Origin: Sphingomonas guangdongensis
GTDB taxonomy: Bacteria > Pseudomonadota > Alphaproteobacteria > Sphingomonadales > Sphingomonadaceae
Direction of reading: 5' to 3'
Length of the DNA: 64,000 nt
NCBI RefSeq assembly: GCF_900199185.1
Contig: NZ_OBMI01000001.1
Span: 992,001-1,056,000 of the forward strand
The notes under the pieces are model-generated. The model did not search any database, had not been told where the DNA came from, and was given only the letters and a program-made list of their open reading frames with translations. Position numbers and translations under genes: made by a program. Shown here piece by piece: positions 8,751-18,315 of the stretch; position 1 is the stretch's first letter; each line of letters begins with the position of its first letter.

Positions 8751-10239
8751 GACCCTGACTAATGATCCGACCGCTCGGGTCAAAGACGAACGCACCGAGC
8801 CCGCCATCTCGACCCCCGCGGTTCTCGGCCGCTGGTGGCGAGCGCACGTCATGGCGGACGTGAACCACGTCGAGGTGCTGGAGCGCGTTCACGACGATGC
8901 CGGCTGGACGCCGCGCTACCTGTTCATGATCCTGATGTCGGCGGGCATCGCCGTGCTGGGGCTGCTGCTGTCGTCTCCGGCGGTCGTTATCGGGGCGATG
9001 CTGATCTCGCCGCTGATGGGGCCGATCATCGGCCTGGGCTTCGCGCTCTCGACCGCCGACGCGCCGCAGATCCGGCGTGCCGCCGTCGCCCTGGTGGCAG
9101 GCAGCGTCGCCGCGATCCTGTTCTGCGCCGTCATCTCGCTGATGTCGCCGCTCCAGAACGTCACCAGCGAGATTGCGGCCCGCACGCGGCCGAACCTGTT
9201 CGACCTGCTGGTGGCGCTCTTCTCCGCGCTCGCGGGCGCTTATGCGACGATCAAGGGCCGCGCGGGGACGATCGTCGGAGTCGCTATCGCGACCGCGCTG
9301 ATGCCGCCGCTCGCCACCGTCGGGTTCGGGCTCGCGACGCTGAACGGCACGGTGTTCGGCGGCGCGCTGCTGTTGTTCGTCACCAACTTCGTGACCATCG
9401 CGATCACCGCCGCCGTGATGGCGCGGTTGTACGGCTTCGCCAGCGCCCTGTCGCCGAAGCAGAGCTGGTGGCAGACGGCGGCGATCATCGTCACCTTCCT
9501 GATGCTCGCCGTGCCGCTCGGCTTCTCGCTCCGGCAGATCGCCTGGGAAAATCTGGCCGGGCGCCAGGCACGGACTGCGGTCGCCGCCGCCTTTCCCGAC
9601 AACGCGCGCATCAGCCAGCTGGAGATGAATTACGAACGCGAGCCGATCGGGGTGAGTGCGACGGTGCTGACCCCGGAGTACCGCCGCGACGCCAACCGCG
9701 TCGCCGCGCGCGAGTTCGCCCGGCTGGTAGGCCGCCAGGCAACGGTGAACGTCGTGCAGTACCGCGTCGGGGTCGGCGATGCCGAAGCCGCCGAGTTGCA
9801 GAAGGCAGGCGAGAGCGCCGCCGCCGCGCGCACGGTCGCCGTCGAGAGCGAGCGGATCACGGACGCGCTGTCGATCGCCGCCGGGGGCGGGCGCGACCGC
9901 ATCACGATCGATCCGGAGGCGCACCGCGCGGTGGTGCAGGCCGCACCGCTGCCGGGAGCGACGCTAGACACCTATCGCGCGCTCGAAGCGCGGGTCGGGT
10001 CGGTGGTGCGCGGCTGGTCGGTGCAGATCGTGCCGCCGGCATTGCCGCTGCCCGCTGTGCAGGTGGTGGACGACGTGCCGCAGCTCTCCGGCGTGATCTG
10101 GGCGGCGCAGCGGCGCGGCGCAGCGGTAGAGGTCAGTGGGACGAACGGCGAGGCGGTGACCGAGGCGCTGGCGAAGGCTGGCGTAACCGCAACGCGCGGA
10201 AGCGAGCGAGGGGCGCTTCGGGTCGCCTGGGCGCAGTAA
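8749..10239 (+). CDS. DUF389 (TIGR00341-type) membrane protein
   Basis: About 496 aa. After a short polar start come five or six hydrophobic helices between residues about 60 and 270, including AGIAVLGLLLSSPAVVIGAMLISPLMGPIIGLGFAL-type sequence characteristic of DUF389 proteins. A polar C-terminal half of about 230 aa resembles two BON-like alpha/beta units. The function is unknown. ATG 8749 overlaps the nhaA start on the other strand and has no obvious ribosome-binding site; ATG 8850 (MADVNHVEV) is an alternative. I prefer the longer form because RWWRAHV looks like family sequence. Confidence 0.8.
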   Translation: MTLTNDPTARVKDERTEPAISTPAVLGRWWRAHVMADVNHVEVLERVHDDAGWTPRYLFMILMSAGIAVLGLLLSSPAVVIGAMLISPLMGPIIGLGFALSTADAPQIRRAAVALVAGSVAAILFCAVISLMSPLQNVTSEIAARTRPNLFDLLVALFSALAGAYATIKGRAGTIVGVAIATALMPPLATVGFGLATLNGTVFGGALLLFVTNFVTIAITAAVMARLYGFASALSPKQSWWQTAAIIVTFLMLAVPLGFSLRQIAWENLAGRQARTAVAAAFPDNARISQLEMNYEREPIGVSATVLTPEYRRDANRVAAREFARLVGRQATVNVVQYRVGVGDAEAAELQKAGESAAAARTVAVESERITDALSIAAGGGRDRITIDPEAHRAVVQAAPLPGATLDTYRALEARVGSVVRGWSVQIVPPALPLPAVQVVDDVPQLSGVIWAAQRRGAAVEVSGTNGEAVTEALAKAGVTATRGSERGALRVAWAQ

Positions 10240-10317
10240 CGCTGCTCCATCACGCCTGTCCTCCCGGCCTGGCGGCAAGCGCACCGCCGGGTCGGGTAGC
10301 TCAGCGGCCGCGGCGCC

Positions 10318-10345
10318 CTGGACCCCGGGTCAAGTCCGGGGTGAC
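10318..10345. repeat. Palindromic intergenic repeat, lysS terminator candidate
   Basis: A perfect 7-bp stem, ACCCCGG at 10322-10328 with CCGGGGT at 10336-10342, encloses GTCAAGT. It overlaps the lysS stop (10330-10332) and lies between convergent genes. A degenerate, reverse-oriented copy of the same word is at 42815-42843, so this looks like a dispersed repeat used as a terminator. Confidence 0.6.
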
Positions 10346-11919
10346 GATCGCCGCAAGGCCTCCGCGATCAAGCGCCGCGAGTTCGCGACGCCGTAGAGCT
10401 TGATGAAGCTGCCCATCCGCGGGCCCTGGCTCGACCCAAGCAGTGTCTCGTACAGCGCCTTGAACCAGTCGCGCAGCTCGGCGAAGTCACCGGTCTTGCC
10501 GATCTCGTAGACGATGTTCTGGATGTCCTCGGCCGCGGCATCCTCACCCAGCCCGGCGAGTTCCGCGTCGAGCCGCTGGAGTGCGGCGACCTCGGCGTCC
10601 TCCGGCGCGCGCTTGTGGAGCGTCGGCGCGACGAAATCGCGGGCGTAGGCGAGCGCGTGGCCGATCAGCCGGTCGAGCTCCGGGTGAGTCTCGGGCGTGG
10701 CGTCGGGAACGTAGTTGGCGAGATAGCCCCACACCTGATCCTTGGTCGCGTCGCCCATCACGCCGACGAGGTTCAGGAGCAGGCCGAAGGTGACCGGCAG
10801 CTCGCCCGCGGGCAGCTTGCCATCGTGGATGTGGTGGACCGGGTTGCCGAGCTGCTGCTTCAGCTCCTGACCCGGATAGTTGGCGCGGAACTGCCAATAC
10901 TCGTCCACCGCGCGCGGGATCACGCCCATGTGGAGCTGCTTGGCCTTCTTTGGCTCGCGATAGGCGAAGAAGGCGAGGCTCTCCTCCGGACCGTAGGTCA
11001 GCCACTCATCCAGGCTCAGGCCATTGCCCTTGGACTTGGAGATCTTCTCCCCCTTTTCGTCCAGGAACATCTCGTAGTTGAAGCCCTCCGGCGGTCGCCC
11101 GCCGAGCACGCGCGCGATCTTGGACGACTGCACGACCGAGTCGATCAGGTCCTTGCCCGCCATCTCATAGTCGACGCCGAGCGCGACCCAGCGCATCGCC
11201 CAGTCGACCTTCCACTGCAGCTTCGCCTTGCCGCCGAGTGCCGACTGCACGATCCGCTCGCCGCTCGCATCGGTGAAGGCGATGACGCCGGCGTCCGCGT
11301 CGATCACCTCGACCGGGACCTGCAGCACGACGCCGGTCGTCGGGCTGACCGGCAGCACGGGGGAATAGGTCGCGCGGCGCTCATCGCGCAGGGTCGGCAA
11401 CATCACGCCCTGGATCGCGTCGAACTGGCGCAGCACCAGCCGCAGCGCGTCGTCGAAGCGGCCGGACGTGTAATAGTCAGTCGAGGAGGCGAATTCGTAA
11501 TCGAAGCCGAAGCGGTCGAGAAAGGCGCGAAGCAGCGCATTGTTGTGGTGCGCGAAGCTTTCATGGGTACCGAACGGGTCGGGCACCTGGGTCAGCGGCT
11601 TGCCGAGGTGCTCAGCAAGCATCTCGCGGTTGGGCACGTTGTCCGGCACCTTGCGGAAGCCGTCCATGTCGTCGCTGAACGCGATTAGCCGGGTCGGCGT
11701 GTCGGAAAGCGCGTGAAAGGCGTTGCGGACCATGGTGGTGCGCAGCACCTCGTTGAAGGTGCCGATGTGCGGCAGGCCGGAGGGACCATAGCCGGTCTCG
11801 AACACCATCGCCGCACCCGCCGGCTTGCCCTCGGGCCAGCGCTTCAGGAGCTTGCGCGCCTCTTCATAGGGCCAGGCCTTGGATTCGAGCGCGGCGGCGC
11901 GCAAAGCTGTGTCGGTCAT
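10330..11919 (-). CDS. lysS: Lysyl-tRNA synthetase, class I
   Basis: Charges tRNA-Lys. This is the class I (LysK-type) enzyme found in many alphaproteobacteria and archaea, not the class II form. The 529-aa protein has the HIGH-type motif in [10 protein letters not shown] (about residues 49-58) and the KMSKS-type motif KISKSKGN (about 295-302), followed by the helical anticodon-binding domain. It ends [19 protein letters not shown]. It converges on the DUF389 gene and is divergent from the bestrophin-like gene; the terminator-like palindrome overlaps its stop codon. Confidence 0.95.
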   Translation of the reverse strand: MTDTALRAAALESKAWPYEEARKLLKRWPEGKPAGAAMVFETGYGPSGLPHIGTFNEVLRTTMVRNAFHALSDTPTRLIAFSDDMDGFRKVPDNVPNREMLAEHLGKPLTQVPDPFGTHESFAHHNNALLRAFLDRFGFDYEFASSTDYYTSGRFDDALRLVLRQFDAIQGVMLPTLRDERRATYSPVLPVSPTTGVVLQVPVEVIDADAGVIAFTDASGERIVQSALGGKAKLQWKVDWAMRWVALGVDYEMAGKDLIDSVVQSSKIARVLGGRPPEGFNYEMFLDEKGEKISKSKGNGLSLDEWLTYGPEESLAFFAYREPKKAKQLHMGVIPRAVDEYWQFRANYPGQELKQQLGNPVHHIHDGKLPAGELPVTFGLLLNLVGVMGDATKDQVWGYLANYVPDATPETHPELDRLIGHALAYARDFVAPTLHKRAPEDAEVAALQRLDAELAGLGEDAAAEDIQNIVYEIGKTGDFAELRDWFKALYETLLGSSQGPRMGSFIKLYGVANSRRLIAEALRRSSPRT

Positions 11920-11986
11920 TACCTCGCGCTTACGTAAAAGAATGTATCGGGCGCAACCTTAACGCCAATCAGGAGTACCGCGGCGC

Positions 11987-12880
11987 ATGATCGTCACCGC
12001 CACGCCCCGCTACGCCCGCATCCTCAACGACGTCTGGAAACCGCTGCTCGCGCTGTTCGTCTGGGACGTCATCGTCACAGTTGCGTACTTCTACCTGCCG
12101 TTCCGCGCGCCGTCGCTGCCGCTGACCCTGTTCGGTACCGCACTCGCGCTGTTTCTCGGCTTTCGCGACAACTCCGCCTACCAGCGCTGGTGGGAGGGGA
12201 GAGTGCTGTGGGGCGGGATGATCAACGCTTCGCGCTCGTTCGCGCGCGAGGTGGTGACGCTGCTCCCGTACACGCGCGACGGCGAGCTGTACGATCTCAA
12301 GCGTACACTGGTGCTGCGCCATATCGCCTATGTCCACGTCCTGCGCTGTCAGCTGCGCCGGCTGGATCCGAAGCCCGAGATCCTGCGGTTCCTATCGCCG
12401 GAGGAAGCGGCCGGGCCGCTCGGGCGGCGCAACGTCGCCAACGGCATCGTCGATGGCACCGCCGGGCGGATCGCCAAGGCACGCGCGCAGGGCCACCTCG
12501 ATACCATCCTGCACGCGCGGTTCGAGAGCACGATGACCGACATCCTGAACCTGCAAGGCGGCATGGAGCGGCTGAAGAACACGCCGCTTCCCAATCAGTA
12601 CCGCTTCTTCCCCAGCCTGTTCACCCGCATCTTCTGCATCCTGCTGCCGATCGGACTGGTTGAGACACTCGGCTGGGCGACGCCGTTCGGGTCGACCGTA
12701 GCTGGGCTGATGTTCCTGGCGGTGCTCCAGATCGGCGACGACCTGACCGACCCCTTCGCCAACACGGTGCACGACGTGCCGCTCGACGCCATGTGCCGGA
12801 CGATCGAGATCGACCTGCTGGAGGCGATCGGCGATCCGGCCCCCGAACCGCTCCAGCCCGACCGCGACGTGCTGTGGTGA
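11987..12880 (+). CDS. Bestrophin-family (UPF0187) membrane protein
   Basis: A 297-aa membrane protein. The bestrophin/YneE signature ALALFLGFRDNSAYQRWWEGR lies at about residues 50-70, after two N-terminal hydrophobic helices, with two more near residues 205-250. Bacterial homologues form pentameric ion channels, several of them cation- or chloride-selective; selectivity cannot be read here. It also keeps the acidic DDLTDPF segment near the C-terminus. It converges closely on the DUF2141 gene, with only 7 nt between stops. Confidence 0.88.
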   Translation: MIVTATPRYARILNDVWKPLLALFVWDVIVTVAYFYLPFRAPSLPLTLFGTALALFLGFRDNSAYQRWWEGRVLWGGMINASRSFAREVVTLLPYTRDGELYDLKRTLVLRHIAYVHVLRCQLRRLDPKPEILRFLSPEEAAGPLGRRNVANGIVDGTAGRIAKARAQGHLDTILHARFESTMTDILNLQGGMERLKNTPLPNQYRFFPSLFTRIFCILLPIGLVETLGWATPFGSTVAGLMFLAVLQIGDDLTDPFANTVHDVPLDAMCRTIEIDLLEAIGDPAPEPLQPDRDVLW

Positions 12881-12887
12881 GCGCGGC

Positions 12888-13313
12888 TCAGCGCTTCGCC
12901 GGGTAGACCATCTTCTGCTCGAAACGGGCGCCAGCCGCCGGCACCGCGACCTTGGTCGTCGCAAAGGTCGGCATGGCGCGGAGCGCTTCGGCGCGGGACA
13001 GCGAATAGCCCTCGCTCGGCATCCCGCCCGCGCCCATGCCGAGCTTCATGTCGCCATTCTCATCGTGGATCGCGTTCACCACATAGTCGCCGGCGGGCAC
13101 GTTGCTGAAGCTCGCGCGCAGCGTTCCGTCGGCCGGCGGGTCGAGTTCGACCGTGAACGGCGGCATCGCTCGCATGAAGGTTTTTTCATCGAAGAGCGCG
13201 ACCAGCACCTTGCCGCCGCGTGCCTCCACCCCGGTCAGCACGACGTCCACCCGCCCGTCCTCCGCCGCCGCGGGCGTGGCGGAAAGGGCGAGCAGCAGGG
13301 GCAGGTAACGCAT
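12888..13313 (-). CDS. DUF2141 exported protein
   Basis: A 141-aa protein with a clear signal peptide (MRYLPLLLALSATPAAAEDG, cleavage probably after AAA at about residue 17). The mature part is a DUF2141 beta-sandwich: DVVLTGVEARGGKVLVALFDEKTF, then NVPAGDYVVNAIHDENGDMKLG. The last motif (HDENGDxKLD-like) is the family hallmark and may bind metal. It is probably periplasmic and its function is unknown. It is divergent from the DinG-like helicase; the 85-bp gap holds the helicase SOS box. Confidence 0.85.
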   Translation of the reverse strand: MRYLPLLLALSATPAAAEDGRVDVVLTGVEARGGKVLVALFDEKTFMRAMPPFTVELDPPADGTLRASFSNVPAGDYVVNAIHDENGDMKLGMGAGGMPSEGYSLSRAEALRAMPTFATTKVAVPAAGARFEQKMVYPAKR

Positions 13314-13362
13314 CGGACGGCTCCCGAAAGGTTCGCTGCCCGGGCGTAGCGGCAGCCTACCC

Positions 13363-13377
13363 GTTCCGCAATCGTTC
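13363..13377 (+). promoter_or_regulatory. LexA (SOS) box upstream of the DinG-like helicase
   Basis: GTTCCGCAATCGTTC is an exact GTTC-N7-GTTC match, the alphaproteobacterial LexA operator. It ends 21 nt before the helicase ATG, where repressor binding would block the promoter. Confidence 0.8.
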
Positions 13378-13398
13378 CGCGCGCGCTAGAGCGGACCG

Positions 13399-16089
13399 AT
13401 GCTGCCCTACCCCGCCCTCCACGCCAGCCACGGCGGCACCTGGATCGCTGACGGCGAGGGCACGCGCGCGGTCGGGCGGGCGGAGGCGGTGCGGCTGGTC
13501 GCGGACACGCCGACGATCGTGCTGAACGCGCCGGTGATCGGCCAGCGGCTGGGCCACGCCGACCTGTCGGGGCTCGACCTGCTGGAGCTGTTCGCCTTTG
13601 TGCGGCCGGCGGTATTCGCGGTTCCGACGCCCAAGGGACTGGCGGAGGCGCTCGGGCTGCCGGTCCCGTCCGACGATCGCGAGGTGGCGGCCTTCCTGCG
13701 TGATGCGGTCGACGCGATGCTGGACCTGCTCGCCACCGACTGGCCGGAGCGGGAGGGCGCGTGGCACGCCGCGCAGAGCCTGTTTCGGCTGCGCTGGACC
13801 TGGGGACCCGCCGTGACCCAGCGCCTGGCCAAGCCCGAGCGCGCCGAGCGCTGGCTGTTCGCCAAGCTGCCCGAGTGGGCGGAGGAGCCGCCGCGCGCGG
13901 CGCCCCGGACGGTGACGCTGCCGCCCGACGAGGTCGCGAGCCGCCTCACCCGCCTGACCGGCGCGGGTGCCGAGCAGCGGAGCGGCCAGGCCGCCTACGC
14001 AACCGCCGCCACCGCGGCCTTTGCACCGCGGGCGATGCGCGACACACCCAATCTGGTGCTGGCGGAGGCGGGAACGGGCATCGGCAAGACGCTCGGCTAT
14101 CTGGCGCCGGCCAGCCTGTGGAGCGAGCGGGCGGACGGCGCGGTGTGGGTCTCGACCTATACCAAGGCGCTCCAGCGTCAGCTCAACCACGAGACCCGGC
14201 GGCTCTACCCTGACGCCGACGAGCGCAAGCGGCGCGTGGTGACCCGCAAGGGGCGCGAGAACTACCTATGCCTGCTCAACCTGGAGGATGCGTTGCAGGG
14301 CGGGTTCCAGGGCCGCGCGGCGATCCTCGCGCAGCTGGTCGCGCGCTGGGCGGCCTACTCGGCCGACGGCGACATGGTGGGGGGTGACCTGCCCGGCTGG
14401 CTGCCGACGCTGTTTCGCCGCAACGGATCCACGGCGCTCACCGACCGGCGCGGCGAGTGCATCTACGCCGGCTGCCCGCACTACCGTAAGTGCTTCATCG
14501 AGCGCGCGGCGCGGGCGAGCGCGCAGGCGAGCATCGTCGTCGCCAATCACGCGCTGGTGATGGTCAACGCCGCGCGCGGACGGGAGTCGGCGACCCGGCC
14601 GACCCGCTATGTGTTTGACGAAGGGCACCACCTGTTCGACGCCGCCGACGCCATGTTCTCGGCCGCGCTGACCGGAGCGGAGGCAATCGAGCTGCGCCGC
14701 TGGATCACCGGGCCGGAGGGAACCGCACGCGGGCGGCGCCGCGGGCTCGCCGCGCGCTTGTCCGACGTCGCGAGCTACGACGAGGAGGGTGGCCGCGCGA
14801 TCACCGACGCGGTGGAGGCGGCGCGGGCGCTTCCCTCCGACGGCTGGCTCCAGCGGTTGAACGAGGGCGCGCCGTTCGGTCCGGTCGAGGCGTTGCTGGC
14901 GGCGGTCCGCGGGCTCACCTACGCGCGCGCGGCCGGAGACGAGGACGCCGGCTATGCGCTCGAGACCGAACTCGCCGAGCCGACGCCGCAGCTGGTCGAG
15001 GCGGCGGCACCGGCAGCGGCGGCGCTCGACGCGCTGCTCCGCCCGCTGGTGGTGCTCGGCCGCCGGCTGGAGGCGGTGCTGGCGGACGCACCCGACTGGA
15101 TGGACGCGGCCGCGCGGGCCCGGATCGAGGGCGCGATCGCCTCCATCGGCTGGCGGACGGAGACGGTCGCCGCCTGGCTGGCGCTGATCGCCCGGATCGG
15201 CGGCCCGGCGAGCGCCGACTTCGTCGACTGGCTGGCGGTCGACCGGGCGGAGGGGCGCGAGTGGGACGTGGGACTCCACCGCCACTGGCTCGATCCAACC
15301 CGGCCGTTCGCGGACACCGTCCTCAGGCAGGCGCACGGTGCGCTCGTCACCTCCGCAACGCTGACCGCGGGCGGCGACTGGGACGTGGCGGAGGCGCGGG
15401 TCGGGGCGCCGCACCTCCTGTCGCCGCCGCAACACTTCGCCGCACCCAGCCCGTTCGACTATGCTGGCCGCGCCCGCGTCCTGATCGTCACCGACGTGAA
15501 GCGCGGCGACCTGCCGGCCCTCGCCAACGCCTATGCTCGGCTGATCGTCGCGGCGGGCGGGGGCACGCTCGGGCTGTTCACCGCGATCCGCCGCCTGCGC
15601 GCGGTTCACGCCCGCGTCGCCGACCGGCTGGCGCGTGAAGGGCTGCCGCTCCACGCCCAGCACGTCGATCCGATCGACACGGGCACGCTGGTCGACATCT
15701 TTCGCGACGATCCGCGCTCCTCGCTGCTCGGCACCGACGCGCTCCGCGACGGAGTCGACGTGCCGGGCGAGTCGCTCCGATTGGTGGTGATGGAGGGCGT
15801 GCCCTGGCCCAAGCCGAGCGTGCTCCACGCCGCGCGGCGCCTGGCCGGCGGCGGCAGCGCGTACGACGACCGAATCGTCCGCGCGCGCCTCGCCCAGGCG
15901 TTCGGACGCCTGATCCGCCGCGCCGACGACACCGGGGCCTTCGTGCTGCTGAGCGCCGCCATGCCGTCGCGACTGCTGTCGGCCTTTCCGGAGGGCACGC
16001 CGATCGCGCGGATGACGCTGGAAGAGGCGCAAACCGCCGTGCGCACCCTTTCGTCGGCGGGCCCGATCCGGCATGGGGCCGAAGCATGA
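13399..16089 (+). CDS. DinG/XPD-like ATP-dependent DNA helicase
   Basis: An 896-aa superfamily 2 iron-sulfur helicase. Walker A is AEAGTGIGKT at residues 222-231; the DEAH-type box is DEGH at residue 407. Cysteines that could ligate a 4Fe-4S cluster appear in ENYLC and GECIYAGCPHYRKC. C-terminal helicase motifs include TSATLTAGG and AFGRLIRR. DinG enzymes unwind 5' to 3', resolving R-loops and damaged forks. The first 180 residues resemble a worn exonuclease-like domain (see findings). Its promoter carries an SOS box and its stop overlaps the phosphatase start as ATGA. Confidence 0.9.
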   Translation: MLPYPALHASHGGTWIADGEGTRAVGRAEAVRLVADTPTIVLNAPVIGQRLGHADLSGLDLLELFAFVRPAVFAVPTPKGLAEALGLPVPSDDREVAAFLRDAVDAMLDLLATDWPEREGAWHAAQSLFRLRWTWGPAVTQRLAKPERAERWLFAKLPEWAEEPPRAAPRTVTLPPDEVASRLTRLTGAGAEQRSGQAAYATAATAAFAPRAMRDTPNLVLAEAGTGIGKTLGYLAPASLWSERADGAVWVSTYTKALQRQLNHETRRLYPDADERKRRVVTRKGRENYLCLLNLEDALQGGFQGRAAILAQLVARWAAYSADGDMVGGDLPGWLPTLFRRNGSTALTDRRGECIYAGCPHYRKCFIERAARASAQASIVVANHALVMVNAARGRESATRPTRYVFDEGHHLFDAADAMFSAALTGAEAIELRRWITGPEGTARGRRRGLAARLSDVASYDEEGGRAITDAVEAARALPSDGWLQRLNEGAPFGPVEALLAAVRGLTYARAAGDEDAGYALETELAEPTPQLVEAAAPAAAALDALLRPLVVLGRRLEAVLADAPDWMDAAARARIEGAIASIGWRTETVAAWLALIARIGGPASADFVDWLAVDRAEGREWDVGLHRHWLDPTRPFADTVLRQAHGALVTSATLTAGGDWDVAEARVGAPHLLSPPQHFAAPSPFDYAGRARVLIVTDVKRGDLPALANAYARLIVAAGGGTLGLFTAIRRLRAVHARVADRLAREGLPLHAQHVDPIDTGTLVDIFRDDPRSSLLGTDALRDGVDVPGESLRLVVMEGVPWPKPSVLHAARRLAGGGSAYDDRIVRARLAQAFGRLIRRADDTGAFVLLSAAMPSRLLSAFPEGTPIARMTLEEAQTAVRTLSSAGPIRHGAEA

Positions 16090-16622
16090 AGACGCTGACG
16101 CTGCTCCGCCACGCCAAGTCCGGCTGGGACGATCCGCTGCTGCGCGACTTCGACCGGCCGCTGAATGTCAAGGGTCAGCGCGCGGCGACGACGGTCGGCC
16201 GCAACCTGCGCGCGCTTGGCCTAAGCTTCGATCACGTCGTGGCGTCGCCTGCGGTGCGTGTGGCGGAGACGCTGGCCCAGGTGGCGCACGGCTATGGCGC
16301 GGCGATCGATCCCGCGTTCGACAGGCGGCTCTACCTGGCGGCGGTCGCGACCCTGCTGGAGGTCATCCACGCGCTGCCCGCCGCGGCCAACACCGCGCTG
16401 CTCGCCGGGCACAATCCGGGGTTGGAGGAACTGGTGCTCGCGCTGGTGCCGGAGGGCGACGATGCGCGCGGCGAGGTGGCGATCAAGTTCCCGACCGCGA
16501 GCGTGGCGGTGCTGACGTGCGCGGTCGACAACTGGGCGGACGTGGCGCCCGGCGGCGCGACCCTGACCCACTTCGTCCGTCCGCGCGATCTCGACCCGAC
16601 ACTGGGGCCGGACGAGGGCTGA
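16086..16622 (+). CDS. SixA-type histidine phosphatase
   Basis: A 178-aa member of the phosphoglycerate-mutase-like histidine phosphatases. The catalytic RHG-type motif is LLRHAKSGW at residues 6-14, and the second histidine is in AGHNPGLEEL. This compact form resembles SixA, which dephosphorylates phosphohistidine on HPt/PTS-type domains; the real substrate is not known. The ATG overlaps the helicase stop by 4 nt, so it may be induced together with the helicase by DNA damage, though this is inference. Confidence 0.88.
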   Translation: MKTLTLLRHAKSGWDDPLLRDFDRPLNVKGQRAATTVGRNLRALGLSFDHVVASPAVRVAETLAQVAHGYGAAIDPAFDRRLYLAAVATLLEVIHALPAAANTALLAGHNPGLEELVLALVPEGDDARGEVAIKFPTASVAVLTCAVDNWADVAPGGATLTHFVRPRDLDPTLGPDEG

Positions 16623-16634
16623 GGTCTTCGAACG

Positions 16635-16979
16635 CTACGCCCCACCCTCACGCAGCGCAGCGATCAGCGTGTCGCGGATGCGGTGGAGCGCGCTCAGCCG
16701 GTCGTCGGCGCCGACCGGCTCCGCGACCGGCGCCTCCCCGGCGAGCAGCTTCTGCACGCCGCGGATCGTGTAGCCCTGCTCCTCCAGCAGCAGCTGGATG
16801 CGGCGCACCAGCGCGGCGTCCTCCGGCCGGTAGTAGCGGCGGTTGCCAGCCCGCTGGAGCGGTCGGAGCTGGGGAAAGCGGCTCTCCCAGTAGCGCAGGA
16901 TATGCTGGGCGACACCCGTCTCGCGCGACAGCTCGCCGATCGTCCGGAAGGCGCCCGCCGCCTTGTCCGGGGCGCCCAT
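16635..16979 (-). CDS. MerR-family transcriptional regulator
   Basis: A 114-aa regulator with an N-terminal winged helix: FRTIGELSRETGVAQHILRYWESRFPQLRPLQRAGNRRYYRPEDAALV-type sequence at residues about 11-58. The C-terminal helix is too short for a metal-binding domain, and there are no cysteines. This small MerR gene regularly follows ihfA in alphaproteobacteria; its targets are not known. It starts at ATG 16979, 12 nt after the ihfA stop, and is the last gene of the rpmF operon. Confidence 0.92.
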   Translation of the reverse strand: MGAPDKAAGAFRTIGELSRETGVAQHILRYWESRFPQLRPLQRAGNRRYYRPEDAALVRRIQLLLEEQGYTIRGVQKLLAGEAPVAEPVGADDRLSALHRIRDTLIAALREGGA

Positions 16980-16991
16980 CCGGTCCGGCCC

Positions 16992-17288
16992 TTACTTCCC
17001 CGCCACGATGCGGTCGCGCATCATCTGGCTGGCTCGGAAGGTCAGCACCCGCCTAGGCGCGATCGGCACCTCAACCCCGGTCTTGGGATTGCGGCCGACC
17101 CGCTCTCCCTTGTCGCGCAGCACGAAGCTGCCGAAGCCGGAGATCTTCACATTCTCGCCGTTGGACAGCGCAGCGCACATGTGCGCCAGGATCTGCTCGA
17201 CGAATTGCGCCGAGTCGGTTCGGGACAAGCCCACCTGATGGTGCAGCGCTTCCGCCAGGTCGGCGCGCGTCAGAGTCCCCGCGTCCAT
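16992..17288 (-). CDS. ihfA: Integration host factor alpha subunit
   Basis: A DNA-bending nucleoid protein of 98 aa that works as a heterodimer with IhfB. Recognised by [18 protein letters not shown], the [17 protein letters not shown] beta-arm start, and [23 protein letters not shown] with the DNA-intercalating proline region (RNPKTG). An upstream in-frame extension to 17339 is unlikely, because the ATG at 17288 has a strong GGGGGATGA ribosome-binding site. It lies between fabH and merR in the conserved rpmF-plsX-fabH-ihfA-merR operon. Confidence 0.96.
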   Translation of the reverse strand: MDAGTLTRADLAEALHHQVGLSRTDSAQFVEQILAHMCAALSNGENVKISGFGSFVLRDKGERVGRNPKTGVEVPIAPRRVLTFRASQMMRDRIVAGK

Positions 17289-17352
17289 TTCATCCCCCCA
17301 GTACGTAAGTGAAGCTATCACAGACAGTTGGCGTCGCAAAGTACGCCCGTGG

Positions 17353-18315
17353 TCAGTAACGGACCACCGCCGCCCCCCAAGTGAAGCCGCCTCCCATCGC
17401 CTCCAGCACCAGCAGGTCGCCCCGCTTGACCCGGCCGTCGCGCACGCCGGCGTCGAGCGCCAGCGGCACGGAGGCGGCGGAGGTGTTGGCGTGCTGGTCG
17501 ACGGTCACGATCACCTTTTCCGGCGGCAGCCCCAGCTTGCGCGCGGTCGCATCCAGGATGCGGGCGTTCGCCTGGTGCGGCACCACCCAGTCGACGTCCT
17601 CCGCGGTGAGGCCCGCGACGCCGAGCGACTCGCCCATCACCGCCGCCAGGTTGACGACCGCGTGACGGAACACTTCGCGGCCCTTCATGCGCAGCTTGCC
17701 GACCGTTCCGGTCGTGGAGGGCCCGCCGTCGACGTAGAGCAGCTCGTTGTGGCGACCGTCGGCGTGAAGCCGCGTCGCGAGCACCCCACGATCGCCGTTC
17801 TCCTCCGCCGCCAGCACGATCGCGCCCGCGCCATCGCCGAACAGGACGCAGGTTGCCCGGTCCTCCCAATCGAGCAGGCGACTGAAGGTCTCTGCCCCGA
17901 TCACCAGCGCCCTGGTGTGCGCACCGGCGCGGATCATGCTGTCGGCGACCTGCAGTGCGTAGAGGAAACCCGAGCATACCGCCGCGACGTCGAAGGCGAC
18001 GCAGTCGCCGGTGCCGAGCGCCGCCTGAACCTTGGTGGCGGTCGCCGGAAAGGTCTGGTCAGGCGTCGCGGTCGCCAGCACGATCAGGTCAATATCCGCG
18101 GCGTTCAGCCCCGCCGCGGCGAGTGCCGCCTTGGCGGCATCGGTGGCAAGCGTCGCCGTGGTCTCGTCCGAACCGGCGATGTGGCGGAAGCGGATGCCGG
18201 TGCGCTCGACGATCCACTCGTCGCTGGTGTCGACGGTCTGTGCCAGCTCCGCATTCGATACGCGCCGGGCCGGCAGCGCCGATCCGGTTCCGAGGATCAC
18301 GGAACGGACGCTCAC
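17353..18315 (-). CDS. fabH: 3-oxoacyl-ACP synthase III (KASIII)
   Basis: Starts fatty acid chains by condensing acetyl-CoA with malonyl-ACP. The 320-aa product shows the catalytic Cys in [13 protein letters not shown] (about residue 113), the His in [10 protein letters not shown] and the Asn in [10 protein letters not shown], completing the Cys-His-Asn triad. It starts with GTG at 18315, overlapping the plsX stop as GTGA. The pairing with plsX couples fatty acid initiation to phospholipid synthesis. Confidence 0.97.
   Translation of the reverse strand: MSVRSVILGTGSALPARRVSNAELAQTVDTSDEWIVERTGIRFRHIAGSDETTATLATDAAKAALAAAGLNAADIDLIVLATATPDQTFPATATKVQAALGTGDCVAFDVAAVCSGFLYALQVADSMIRAGAHTRALVIGAETFSRLLDWEDRATCVLFGDGAGAIVLAAEENGDRGVLATRLHADGRHNELLYVDGGPSTTGTVGKLRMKGREVFRHAVVNLAAVMGESLGVAGLTAEDVDWVVPHQANARILDATARKLGLPPEKVIVTVDQHANTSAASVPLALDAGVRDGRVKRGDLLVLEAMGGGFTWGAAVVRY

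Noticed and set aside
7972..9924. 650-aa minus-strand frame across nhaA and DUF389
   Set aside because: Overlaps two clear membrane-protein genes, is dominated by Arg, Gly and Asp, and has no family motif.
14266..16074. 602-aa open frame antisense to the DinG-like helicase
   Set aside because: Highly Arg-rich composition with no recognisable motif; a shadow created by GC-rich codons on the coding strand.
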